From NCBI GenBank assembly GCA_017163975.1, contig JAFFSR010000244.1, forward strand, positions 11,781,501 to 11,845,500: a stretch of 64,000 nt of DNA. Reading direction: 5' to 3'. This document shows positions 1-11,926 of this stretch, piece after piece; the first letter of the stretch is position 1, and every line of letters starts with the position of its first letter. The position numbers and the translations under genes are program-made. This stretch comes from Anastatus disparis (lineage: Eukaryota > Arthropoda > Insecta > Hymenoptera > Eupelmidae). The notes beneath the pieces are model-generated. The model did not search any database. It was not told where the DNA came from and saw nothing but the letters and a program-made list of their open reading frames with translations.

Positions 1-331
1 GCAATAATGATAACAGATAAATAAAATAAAGCAAACCGTAACGTAAAACTCTCCTTCGTATGTATATGTAGCACGTCTAAAGCCGAGACTGCACGAGTTT
101 ATCGCAATCAAAATCACAAATCCGTATTATAGAATTATCGTGTAGATTTCCGAATCGTTAAACTATTACTAACTTTGTACCATGAGTATTAATCAATAAA
201 CTATATTGGTTTCTTCCATCAAATGTATGTTCTTAAGTATAAAACGTGATTTGTCTACGCATGCATTATTGAATGGTTTCACTCAATACACAATATATCA
301 TAGTCCGCAATTATAAATTTTACAAACAATC

Positions 332-3300
332 ATGGTATTTATATTACCTGTCAACAGTTCACCAATGGATCAGGAAGTATTACGCGAACTGCACAATCAT
401 TGTCAAATTACCTTTGGGCATCAAGATTTCCGGAATGATCAGTTACAGATAATAATGAATAATTTGGATGATTGTCACGTATTTGTTGTGAAAAATACGG
501 GATATGGCAAATCTCTAACCTTCCAATTACCGGCTCTAATCGATCAAGTATACGTGGTTATTAGCCCACTGAAATCACTAATCGATGATCACATCAATTA
601 TTTAAAAAGTAAACAGGCAAGTAAAACAAAAGGGTATTTTTTTTGGTTCCTATTAGACAATACTAATCGAATAACTCCCAAATCAACGTTGCAAATAATA
701 TAACTTTAATTATAATAACCTATATACCCATGTATATCGGTTTTTCAGATCTATTTACACATTGGTCATTTCAATTACTTCAACTTAATTTCTTTCATGT
801 TCCGATTTAGAGAGGAAGCAATTATTTCAACCTAATTGGTCGAATGTGTTGATTATACTAAATTGACGATATTTTACTATCTCGTAATTAAATATTGTGT
901 AATGATAGACGAACTAACCCGATAGTAATTGCTAATCGTTATGCGGACATACTGTTTGTTATGTAAAATTACAATGTTGAATTCTTTAAATATCTTTGCA
1001 AAGCGAGGACCTTTTTTCGGATTCAAGTCGAACACTAATTATCTAGTCGGTATTTTCGTGGACATACCCGTTAACTACCGTTTTAGGACTATTGCCCGGC
1101 TAAAAAAAATGCAACATTTTGTAATCACATACGGATTGGATTCCTAATGTATACTCAACAACGGCATATGATCAAACAGCTATTGATAATATTCGAATCT
1201 ATTAATTTCCTTTTTAATATTACAAATACGAAACGTCGGAGACAACCAATATGCTTTATAGAGTGATCATTACATACAAGTATTAAAACGCATAGCAAAA
1301 TCGTCATAGAGAAACTATCTATACAATGCTTTGCCGAACGTTTTACAGTTTAACATATTCAACAAGTTTCGGACTAATTAAAATGTTGTCGGTTTTTGGT
1401 TACACAAGATGACGATTACTAATGCCCTTCCAAGTACTAATTGGTATTTATAACAACTATCACTGTTAGTTAGGTTTGACGGTAGCGAAATTCATAAAAT
1501 TTATATTATTCTACGATTACAAATCGTAAAGGTATCCATAGAGTTACAAAAAGCGATGGTGTTTAATGAGAAAAGTAAATTCTATTGACATAAATCGTAT
1601 CCATTTAGCAAAATATTGAAAACTTATATTGATTAAACCAAACCTTATCGTTGCACAGAATTGCTGGGTATCATATTCTTTTACGTCGGTAATTTTAAAT
1701 AAAATTTTAACGATTATAATTTCCGTATTGCAGCCGTCGTTGTTTGTAATCGTTTTACCGACAAATACAAATAAGTTTAATACCCGTTTATATTATTTAA
1801 ATATACGATATGGTAAGCCGACAAATTTGACAACCAAAAAATTAGTAAACTTTAAATAACAAATAATATGCTCTTCAACGCGGATCAAACCGAACTTTCT
1901 GATATAATTTCTGGTATCTTGTCTTTAATTTCTAAATTGGTCGTTATCGTGTAAATGATATCGTAATATGAATTGCTGAAAACAAATTTTGCATGGATCC
2001 TACTTAAGTTTTTTTGATTTGAAAAATTTCAGTACAGTTACCTTACCAAATTATAGTTCATAGAGCATCTTAACATACCGGTCTAACGTTAATTATAATT
2101 ATAACGTGTAATCCGCGGCCTCGTAAAAGTCTTGTATTTGCACTGTTTAATATCGATCAAAATCCTAGCTAATAAAAATTAATAATTAAAAGTTTTGGTA
2201 AATTTTATGACGGTACGGCAGCAAATCGAAAAATTCAAACGTAAATTTAATAATGTTAAAGTTATAATATAAATAGAACGAGTGGAACAAATGTTATCCG
2301 ATTGCCTCCAATTTATACAATTAAATTGTGAAATTGAAATTATTGAAGGTAAGTGAGGGGAGCATATCTACGCGAATAATAATGCAATATACCTATATTC
2401 AATACTGATAACGGAAAAAAAAATAATTATTCAATTTTGTTTTAATATACGTAATCTTCGCTCGCCCTAATATTTTATGAAATGGAAACCATTATTGGAC
2501 ATACGTCGGCACCTTGTGTTATAACGAAATCGAATTGGTTACGTTCTATTAGATGCTTTGGTACAAATCGGAAATAAATTCAATCAATTGACCTGAAAAT
2601 GTATGTGCGTTCGGTAAGGCACCGTCACATTTGCTTAGACATACGCTCGGCATTTAACATAGAGTCGAATGCGGCAACGTTATTTGAAATATGATGACAA
2701 GCACGCGATTAATAAATAAACAATAAAAAACCAATTACTTTTCATTTTGGTTAAGACGTCGAATTGTAAATCAACGAGAATGGCATTGAACTCTTTTATG
2801 TAAATGTCCGTTTTTACACATGCATTTGACCGACAACACTATAATAATTTCATTTAGATGATCAATCGTTTAAAAATATTGAAAGAAAAAGGGGGAGGAA
2901 GTAAAACAGTGGAATTATTAATGCAATGGTTCGATGTATAAAACTAAAGACTGAAAGTAAAAGTTAAATCCCCGAAATTGTTATAATTTTTATCTCCTCC
3001 ATTCGCCAAAATATTACATTGTAATAAAAACCATTGCTGGACATGCGTCGCACTCTTTTGTTATAATCGAGTCAGATTAATTGCGTGCTATTGGATGCTT
3101 TGGTAAATTTTCCTACTTTGTAAGGTACAATTTTTTCTTAATTTTACCCCAACCTTTGGTTAAAGGTGAAAACTTAATTGATTTCAATTAAATAACAATA
3201 TAAATTTTTGACCGCCATATAATAGTTAAATACTATCCGATAAGCAGAAAGTAGATTATTATTTAGTCTATTGTTTATTTATTTAATTTATTGCGATATA

Positions 3301-4183
3301 ACACCCTCGATCAATATGCATCAATAAAAAATCATTAATTCATAATCAATAATTTAACCTATAAAGTTATTTGCAATAATGAAAGAGTGTACCTAATGGT
3401 CGATAATTATTGTTCACGAGGTACTACCATAATTTACAATATAAATCATTTCAGGTGTCTGTGTTATGTTTGATGTCGACCTTGAATCCCAAGACGGTTA
3501 ATATCTTGCAACGAACCATTGACAATCCCCATGAAGTATTAAAATACAAACTTATTTATATAACGCCAGAAAAACTCATGCAAAATCAACTGATACAATT
3601 ATTTATGGCAACAATGGCTGAATCAAATTATATAAAACGCATTATCTTCGACGAAGCACACGTTATTATTTTGTGGGGCCGAACTTTCAGGAAATCTTGT
3701 TCCGAGGTAATTTCGTATTTGATAAATGAACTTCGGATCAATTGTGCGTTCTCATTCTACACTGCAACGTTGCATTATTCTGACCTCATTTACCTGCAGA
3801 ATAAATTGAATAATAATCGTTTGCTGATAGAATTTCATGGTAAGTACAATATGGTTGAAATTTGTTCGATACTGATCCGTTTCATTTCAGGTAATCAAGC
3901 ACGGCATAATTTAAAATTGATCGTCATCGATATGAAGTATATATACAGTCACAATACCCCACAGATCGGAATTGTTTCAACATTACAAAATATTATCAAT
4001 CGTAACTTTTATATCACTTCTCAGCTCGAGTTGGACAGACAATTGCACGTAACAAATACCATACCCTACGACGATTATACTTCCATTAAATTTAACATAG
4101 TCAAAATTTTATTGAAGACAGTGTATCAAGGCAAAAAGGGAATCATTTACTGTTGGAAAATAAACTTGGAACGTAAATTGTAA
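332..4183 (+). CDS. RecQ-like DNA helicase, N-terminal half of the core (three exons)
   Basis: Predicted exons are 332-616, 3455-3839 and 3891 to about 4172 or the stop at 4183. RecQ-family proteins are ATP-dependent 3'-5' DNA helicases of the nucleus. Exon 1 shows motif 0 (FGHQDFRNDQLQ), a Walker A relative (NTGYGKS where the family usually has TGGGKS) and motif Ia (SPLKSLIDD). Exon 2 carries LIYITPEKL, a DEAH box (IIFDEAH followed by WG.. FRK) and a TATL motif III. Exon 3 begins with the R.NL stretch typical after motif III and reaches the motif IV relative GIIYC. Motifs V and VI (the arginine-finger QxxGRxGRD region), the RQC zinc domain and HRDC were not found downstream. Translation starts at the first ATG, just before motif 0, so there is no long N-terminal extension. 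A donor at 4173 and an acceptor near 4223 would join in frame to a short Cys-rich tail. It is either a truncated, diverging paralogue, a pseudogene in progress, or a gene whose last exons I cannot recognise. Confidence 0.7.
617..3454 (+). other. Long GC-AG intron of the RecQ-like gene
   Basis: The donor reads CAG|GCAAGT, the classical consensus of the rare GC-AG intron class, and the acceptor is TCATTTCAG|GTG. The junction is phase 0 and joins motif Ia directly to the next helicase block. Small open frames inside (for example 929-1147 and 1629-1859) match nothing I recognise. The last third contains a diverged copy of the dispersed 0.96-kb repeat. Confidence 0.6.
2461..3130 (+). repeat. Diverged copy of the dispersed ~0.96-kb repeat, inside the helicase intron
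   Basis: It shares ordered blocks with the units at 11.9-14.4 kb: GTGCGTTCGGTA...TACGCTCGGCATT, AAATGTC.GTTTTTACA, GTGGAATTATTAATGCAATG and CAAAATATTACATTGTAATA with CCATT.CT.GACATGCGTCG. The core block occurs at both ends of this segment (about 2462 and 3003), which suggests the remains of two adjacent units. Confidence 0.6.
3840..3890 (+). other. 51-nt intron inside the helicase gene
   Basis: Donor CATG|GTAAGTAC and acceptor TTTCATTTCAG|GTAATC are both strong. The 51 bases are a multiple of three and contain no stop, so the frame stays open whether or not they are removed. Removal places the R.NL motif directly after the EFHG stretch, as in the RecQ family, which favours a true intron. Confidence 0.55.
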
Positions 4184-6720
4184 CGTATATGACACGTATG
4201 TAAGTGAATTTCGTAATATTACAGAGCTTTATTATCGAAGCTATTGTAAGTGTTGCATTACGCGTTGTCAATGTTTATCTAAAGAAGAAGATATATCGTG
4301 CCACACTAGAATTTAATTTCAAAACTGAACTTTCTTGCATTACCGTTACGTAATTGAATGATTTAAAACGATATATTGTTTAACTTTTAACGTTTGATAT
4401 TATCTATTTCGTATACGTATACACTATGAATTTACGATGTCCCTTTACCAATAACCATGGTTTGATTTTTCAAGATTAAGGCTGGCGAATGCAAGAAACA
4501 GAATGATGACAAATTATATTTAAGGCTGATTATGAACAATTTGAAAGTAGGTAGAATCACTGTAAACAATACATGTAAGTAAGTATGTATTGTCAAATTG
4601 TATCAAAAAATTATAATCCGCTAATTTTTGTTAATAACAATTCATAAACGATAATCGCGGACACCTGGTGTAATCTATTAATTTAAATTAATGAGAGCGT
4701 AGTAATCGGTACATAATGATTTCCATTCGAAATTAATATATATTTTAGATAGTGTGTTTATTTATTTCATCATATAATAATCATAGGTTAGTTGTGGAAA
4801 ATTTTCGTCTTGTTTAGTCTCCGTTAAATTAGCTAATTGAGCTAGCCGCAAACATCACGTTTCTTTTTCGATGTCGCGGTTAGTCAATATTTACTTCTGG
4901 CTAGTAACGGTTATTTTTGTTAAATAACCGTTGAAATAGAATGATGAAAAGAAAATACTATGTGCTATATCGTTTAATTGCGGCGATTTCAAATAAGGTT
5001 CGTAAATACACTGTATCACAATGGTCCTATTGTTGATTGTAAATTGTCTATGCAAATTGTAACGTTGTATTTTCAGTGATTTACACTTGCCGCTTGTCAA
5101 ACATATTATAATAACGTCATTGTAAATTATATTAGATAGACAGGCTGAATAGTACAAATTACGGATACAGTTATTAAACAGTTAATCGTAATTGTTCTAA
5201 TGTCCTGTTATCACATTGTAATTTATAGCCATTAAGACCAAGCGGTTACGTAATACAACGATACACTATCGAAATACGTAGTTTGTATAATTGTACAAAT
5301 ATCGGTTTCCAATTGCATTATTAAGAATTTATATAAATTATACCAAACATGGTAATTTTAGAATTTTAAATATTGTTGTACTTTTATTTACACTCTATTT
5401 GAATAGCCGATATATAATATGTTAATGGCAAAAACTATATTTTGCGTCCGTAATATTAGAGTTATGGTTGTCGTATCGATCTCGAAACGGTGATATGACT
5501 AGAATATGTAAAATCAATCACATTTGTATTGTTATATTTTCAATTGGTCTGTATCATTCAATACATACCAAATGAATTTCGATACAAGCTATAAATTGAA
5601 TTCGGCGCAATCAAACAATCAAGCACACGATTATATAAAACTGCGTTTACTTGGATAATGTTAAATGATCGTTTATCTTTTTCTACGCGGTATATTAACG
5701 ATGGCAACGTCATAACTAATCAATCTTAACCTTACTTATGAACAACGTAAAGTCGGATTAAGGTTAAGATTTGTTCGTATTTCGGAAAAAACTGTTTACT
5801 TTTTTTACATTAATTATTGTTGCATTATTATCATTTTAGTACGTTATTCGCTATATTCCAATTGCCGATTATAAATTTGTGCAATGCTCGTAAAATAAAT
5901 CATAGAATTAAATTTCGAATTCATCGTGATACGCGTTTAATTAGTTTTTATGTCGTTAAATAATTGTGATTGATTTGTTTCTTCGTATTGATTATACTGA
6001 AAACGGAGGTAAATGGTAATTATTACATTCGACTTTTAAGAGAGTATGATGTTTTCTACTTGGACAATTCGGCGTATGTTGGTTGGTATATTTCGTTACA
6101 ATTGCTACAATTTGCCAAGAAAATTTGTTTTTAATTCTATATATTAGATTCGGTGAATCATTATAAAAATTACTCTTGAAACGATTGTAACAGACGAATT
6201 TATTTTTGTGTTGGTCCGCAATGACATAGTAATTAATTTTTGAAATTTTAATACTTTTTTTCTCACGAGGTATATAATAGTTTTACATCTGATTTAGTAT
6301 GGTAAGAATAAAATGATTCCAGTACTTGGCAAATTAAGCAACAAGCGATTAGCTATATTAACAATGCAAGCATTTCGCATTTTTAGAATGTACTTCGCGA
6401 CGGTACTGTGGACGACTTGTGACTTATGTGTAATTTATAACGCACACGCAAAACGTTTGATTTTTATGATCCGAATCTAACGCGCATAGTAATTGACAGG
6501 GTACTATCAATTAGACTTTTAATTTGATTAGATTTTATCTCTATTAATTAACCAATTTTAATGATTTTATTTTTATTGCACGTAACAGTACGAAATTGAA
6601 CTCCCCTTGATTTTTCGTGTTCATGCAACGGTTGAATTTCGCGATTTTGGATTTAGATAAAAACTGCTTACAAGTGAGGTAACCCATTATATATTAATAC
6701 TGGTTAAACTTAATCATCAC
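4184..6720. other. Intergenic, AT-rich, no supported gene
   Basis: Only short AT-driven open frames occur. The longest, minus strand 4891-5157 (88 codons), has no recognisable motif and no clear similarity to the second exon of the large gene at 15.4 kb. Later exons of the helicase (plus strand) or of the minus-strand gene could be hidden here, but I see no convincing ones. Confidence 0.4.
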
Positions 6721-7133
6721 CTTTTATATAAGATGTACGTTACGTTGAATGCATCAGAATAATTTTCAGGTTGGAGTTGTCCTACGAGGGTGCGGGCGAA
6801 TATGGAGTGGACGATAGCCGATGACTCTGGAGGTAAGTATGCAATTTTTCCACCAGTTCCTGATGCATGGTTATAGGTCTTACCAATTTCAATGCGGACC
6901 GTATCCGAGATGGTCGAATGGTAGGACGGAATGTATGCGAAATCACGATAATGATACGTCAATAATGTAAGTATATTGAGGCAGGTGTACGGTTTGTAAT
7001 CGAAGAAATCAAGATCAGTTTTGTAGCGGGTTGAAGGTGGTCGAACAGAAATCTTAGTAATCGGTTCATTGTTCAATAAATTTGTACAACGACAGAATTT
7101 CCGTATCACTACGGTTAGCACTTTTGAAAACAT
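6721..7133 (-). CDS. Exon homologous to coding exon 1 of the large PWWP-like gene (diverged paralogue, partial)
   Basis: This minus-strand frame of about 137 codons starts with an ATG at 7133 and ends at a donor (AAAAG|GTGATG) in phase 2. The exon at 15421-15785 ends in the same phase (AAACG|GTAAGT). The last 60 or so residues align without large gaps: a Y(I/V)(L/I)P patch, then ISDT/ITGI with GKTYN/IKNYN, then YLP, and a shared end (YILYKR here, YFLFKR there). The first 30 or so residues do not align, and the true start may be inside an upstream exon. No second exon was found to its left. I do not recognise the domain. It may be a functional diverged paralogue or a relict, and homology rests on visual alignment only. 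Confidence 0.45.
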
Positions 7134-8711
7134 GTTTTCGTTTCAATGGTTGGATTAAAACTGAATTTCGTATAAAAGACATAACAAGATTGTCGTTATG
7201 GTTACGCCGTTTTATGTCAAACAAATGAACAAATTCGCGATTCAACGCTATATCTATTACCTTATTTTACAAAAATTTTTAAATTACATTCAATCGCACA
7301 TAACTAGTCGATAAGTATGATTAATCAAGTCGCAATTCGGTAATTCCTTTGTACACCCTTTTTTTTTTATTTACCGTTTGCGTTTTTTCCATTATCATCG
7401 GTCTTTGGCCGAAAGTGGAAATCACCATTAATTAATAACATATAGTCGCTTCCTTAAAATCTTACATTCTTTGGTTTTGTAAAGTATGGTTACTTTTGTC
7501 GAATAGCTTAAAATTAGTATTTAGTAGACGATGGACAAATGTCTCATAATAAGCAATAACATTCTGATTTAAGTACAATTCGTAGTGAATAAAATAACTT
7601 TTCGTATTCAAAGAGATACCAACCGATATTAACCTTATTAAATTTGAAGAGTAGGTTCATGAAAAAATGCCGCAACTGACCGGAAAACAATTACAAGATA
7701 TTTTTGCTTTAACCCTTAACAAACCGAGTAAAATATTATGCCGCGTATCATTTGCACTTTACTTTAGTTAGTACAATTATATTAAACCACTTTGATGTGT
7801 GATAATTTAATGGGTAATATGACAATTAGGAACCTACCTCAATGGTGACGAAAATTTTTATCTTGAATATTTTGCTAAATCAGTTGATCTTAATAATCAT
7901 CGGTGACTGTATTGAATTGGTAATTATCGCGATACCAAACACGGAATAATTACAGTTCGAAGTTGTCCTTTCTATGGTCGGTTCAGGACTAAGTGAGCAA
8001 TTGATGTGTTAATCAAATCGTGCGTACGCGGTCGCGTTAGATCGTTTTATTTTCCCACCAACAACTAAAATTGTATATTTCACAATTCGCAAAGAACGGT
8101 AAAGTTATTCATTGGTCCCGCGGTGCGATGGTCCATTTCAGATTCTTTTAATAGCGATTGGTTTCTGTGTTTAGTCAATCATATAATAATACAGTACAAT
8201 TTGTAAGTAATAGAATCAACTTTTAATCGAACTTTCAACAATTTTTTTACGATCTGCCCTATAGCTTGGTGTCGTTAATGGTTTTATATTCAAATATTGT
8301 TTTGGGATTATGACAATTCCAAATTTAAATAATTAAAAGTGATTTTATCGGTTCTTTTAAATATTGCAAATATTGTTTGTGATTATCTACTGTGGGTTAA
8401 ATAGAAACGATGTTGTTTCCCACTCTGTTGAAAAGGCTAATCGTACTTAAGTAGCTTATTTATTATTTATATTTACGGTAGATGTAGTTCTTACTTATTT
8501 ATTTAAATCATGTTATAAATCGTATTTCAATCTATTATTGTAACGGTAGCGCCGGAAGACTTTAATTCGTGAACCGTATTTCCAAATCCAATTTATTTAT
8601 CGGTTCGATAACGTTTACAATTTTATTGTGAACTTCTCTTAATGGCTCAGAATTGAACTATCGGCACACAATAATTTAATTTGATCAAGTCGATAATCTA
8701 AATCGTGAATA
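7134..8711. other. Intergenic, AT-rich, nothing supported
   Basis: No coding frame, repeat or RNA gene could be supported. It would hold the 5' regions of the divergently arranged genes at 6721-7133 (minus) and 8712-10053 (plus). Confidence 0.4.
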
Positions 8712-10053
8712 ATGGTCTGTAAAATCGCGTTTAATGATGTGAAATCGTGTCTAGAATATCGCGATTCGGTAAAACTATCGCACGAACCATCTGATTCATT
8801 AATAGTGATTGCTAAAAAATTAACGAATTATGAATATAGTTATTCACTTTATTGCTTCGATAATATTTACAGTGCTCTTGAATCAAATGAAGCAGAAATT
8901 ATCTACGAGGTAAAGAAAGTAAATTTCCTAGTTATTAGTGTATAATATTGTTTTTTTGTAGGTTGTGGATGGTCCTTCACATTTATTTTACGAGGTAGTG
9001 ATTCCATTTCGAATTTTTGGAGCCCATAAGTGTCGTTGTTTTTCGATGCCTTCGTTAAATTGGTAAAATCAACCGTAGTGGTGTTATTGTCATATAATAA
9101 AATCAATATCAAGACGGTCGTTCTTGATGGTTCAAATTGTCATATGTTCCGGAAAAGAATTATCTTTCGAATAGAGAACGATATGGAACAAGTCAGAACC
9201 TGTTTCGTTGTGGACAATGAATTATATAAAATGAATGCGCTCAAACATTTAATATTAAATTTCTATGAATGTATAACGACAAATTTGTATAGCTATTCCA
9301 AAAATATACATTCTTTACCAATACCACTATTCGACGGGGTTGAAAATTTGTTACTATTGGGTAATTCTACTGATTTTGGAATATTGTTTTAATTTCTAGT
9401 TTATTAAATTTTTACGATTTACAGATAACAAGGGATCGGTCTACAATCCATTCTTTGGCGAACACAATTACCATTGGCATTTGTTGGAAATTTTAAAAAT
9501 AAAGAATGACAGGGCATCAATTGGTTACTTGCTGGATCCGATATTATCAGAAGTCGATGTTTCATCATACGATATGCCGGAAATCGTTAAGATATCTTTA
9601 GTCAACGCCGATAGAAATTCGTGTAAACTGCTTAAAACCAATAGTTTGGATGAGCAAATTTTACGTTACGTAGCCCTAAATCATATAAGTATTTTAAACT
9701 ACCGAATACCAAATTGTAACCAACGTCTAAAGTTCTATGAGTATTGGAATTTATGTAACGTTTTAGAAATTGATTTTAATCATAGAATTCCAGTATTTAA
9801 TGCAATTAATTATCTACGACGCTTATTTGATTTACGGTCACTGCTATCAACTATAACGAAAATCAATCAAAATTTTCCAATTTTTGAAATTTTGACGGAT
9901 TGTTGTTATTGTTTAACTGAAAATAATTATATTATAAGCGGTTTTATAACATATGAGATTAACGTCAACAAAAATACTTTATATCAATTATGTCCCTCTT
10001 GTCCTGACAGAGTTTGTATAATTGAATTCAAAAATGCAATCAGGTATTATTGA
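8712..10053 (+). CDS. Unrecognised multi-exon gene with a CxxC...CxxC pair
   Basis: Three coding blocks are visible: 8712-8909 (ATG to donor GAG|GTAAAG), one from about 9031 to 9360, and 9425-10053. The last intron, 9361-9424 (64 nt), is well supported: TTGG|GTAATT to TTTACAG|ATAACA, phase 1, restoring one frame. The join between blocks 1 and 2 is unresolved. An acceptor at 8961 gives a short exon (VVDGPSHLFYE) that does not connect in frame to block 2 with the donors I can see. The C-terminal part has DCCYC and, 33 residues later, CPSC. This spacing would suit a small zinc site of the kind embedded in OB-fold ssDNA-binding proteins, but that is only a suggestion. No signal peptide or membrane segment is evident. 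Function unknown. Confidence 0.5.
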
Positions 10054-11926
10054 TACAGAGTATGTATAGTTGTATTAAAAAATTAATTTGCATTATGTTG
10101 ATAGTCGTGGCAGTATCTCGTAACACGTCATTAACATCGTTTTTTCTATGTCGTTACGTATTTTAATCGAAGATAAATTTGATTAATATAGTTGTCATGG
10201 AAATTTGAAGGTGGTGTTGTTGCGAATAAGATGGATTATTTATTTGGAAAAGTGAAATAAACGACCGCTCGTATTCGTTATTGTCATTGTAAATATTGTA
10301 TTTTTAGAGTCATGTAGGCTTGTATTCAATTACGCTTGTTATGTTGTTGGTTAATGTTGCATTGTTAGCAAAAAATTTTCTTCTCTATCGCTAGTTATCA
10401 AACAATACCACATTTAGGATCGTAAATCAAACGAATTAATTGGATTAGTAGTAGTAGTCATAAGTTTTCAAATCAATGTAATTTTACCGTTTATATTTTA
10501 TTGGTTGTGGCTTAGATATGGATCAAAACAACAAATCAGTTGTTTTGGATCGCATAGTAAATACGAGTCAACAATTTTTGCGTATCCATGTTATACATTG
10601 TGGATTTATATTGTGGTTCGATATGTCTTGTCAAGTCGTTGCTGTAGAAGTGAAAAGAAGGTTATTCAGTATTTACGGTTCGGTCATGCGGAAGTATTTT
10701 TGCGATATTATTATTTGATTATCAATGTTGTTAGCGATTTGTGCTCTTGAATATTAATTACCTAACAATTTCGAATCAGTTTCAATCTGAAGAACCTACA
10801 AAATAAAATGTGATTATCGTTCTATGTTACTTCCTTTAGAAAATGGAATGTAGACTTTTAAGAATTGTTGTGAGAGGACTTTGTTGGACGATTTCAACGT
10901 TAATCGAACTTTTGTCAACTTAAAATTATAACCTGTCTATTACGATTTTTGGTATCAATGTTGCGAAGAACGAAATATAAACGATCGTAAACAAGCCGTA
11001 ATTATTGCTAGGTTATTAGGTAACTATATCGTATACACTTTGCAAAAAATGATTAATAAATCATTTTGCCATCAATGTTTGGTGACATTGCTAGCTTATG
11101 GTGATTGTTTGCTCATCTAATGAACCAACATAGCTGTTGACAATAATATGTAATTACGGCAGTATTGAATTTGCCTTTCGTCATAATCCTATCAACGGTT
11201 CATCGATTTATTGAAGGTCACAATTGAAACTATATGCTGTTTCGATTATGGAAGCCAATTATGTTTATCAAGTCAGAATCCGAATGAAGCCTTTTGGTTT
11301 GCGTCAATTGTATATTTATTGTCAAGCGATTTTCTACAATTTCCGACTAGTTAAAAATTTATCTTTGTTGTGGAATATATTCAATATAATAATTATATGT
11401 ATTCTAATTTTGTAATTGTAAAGAATTAAGAGTTTAACATCTGGTCAGGAATTATCGGATGAATTTTGTGATTATTTTCTAATAAATACAAATCATTGAT
11501 TACTTAACTAATCGTAATTTACTTTATTGAAATTATGTAAAATTAACCAAAATTAACTCCTTTGTAAACCCACTTTATCCTATGCCATGAACTCATGTAC
11601 TGATGTGCATCAAACACGACGGCACAAGCCGACGTCTGATAACTCCACTTAACAAAATGGTTTGTCAATATGTTTATCGATTGAATATGAAAATCACCAC
11701 GAATCTTGCGTTAATGTTAATTTTATTCATGTTGTATTTTATTTAGTAAATGTCAACTTGATAATATGTACAGCCAGACATTATGATATCATCAAGAAAT
11801 CTATACTACAATTTAAAAATTCAAGTAGTTATTATATAATTAATTTATATATTCGGCCGTTATAAAATTTATTAAAATAATTCATTCGCATTGATCTATC
11901 TGTCATTTTTGTAAAAATTTTTGTAA
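10054..11926. other. Intergenic, AT-rich, nothing supported
   Basis: The overlapping open frames at 10505-10750 and those near 11224 and 11662 are short, lack motifs and have no matching splice sites. A possible donor (ATCAG|GTATTA) just before the stop of the preceding gene could mean another exon lies here, but none was recognised. Confidence 0.35.
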
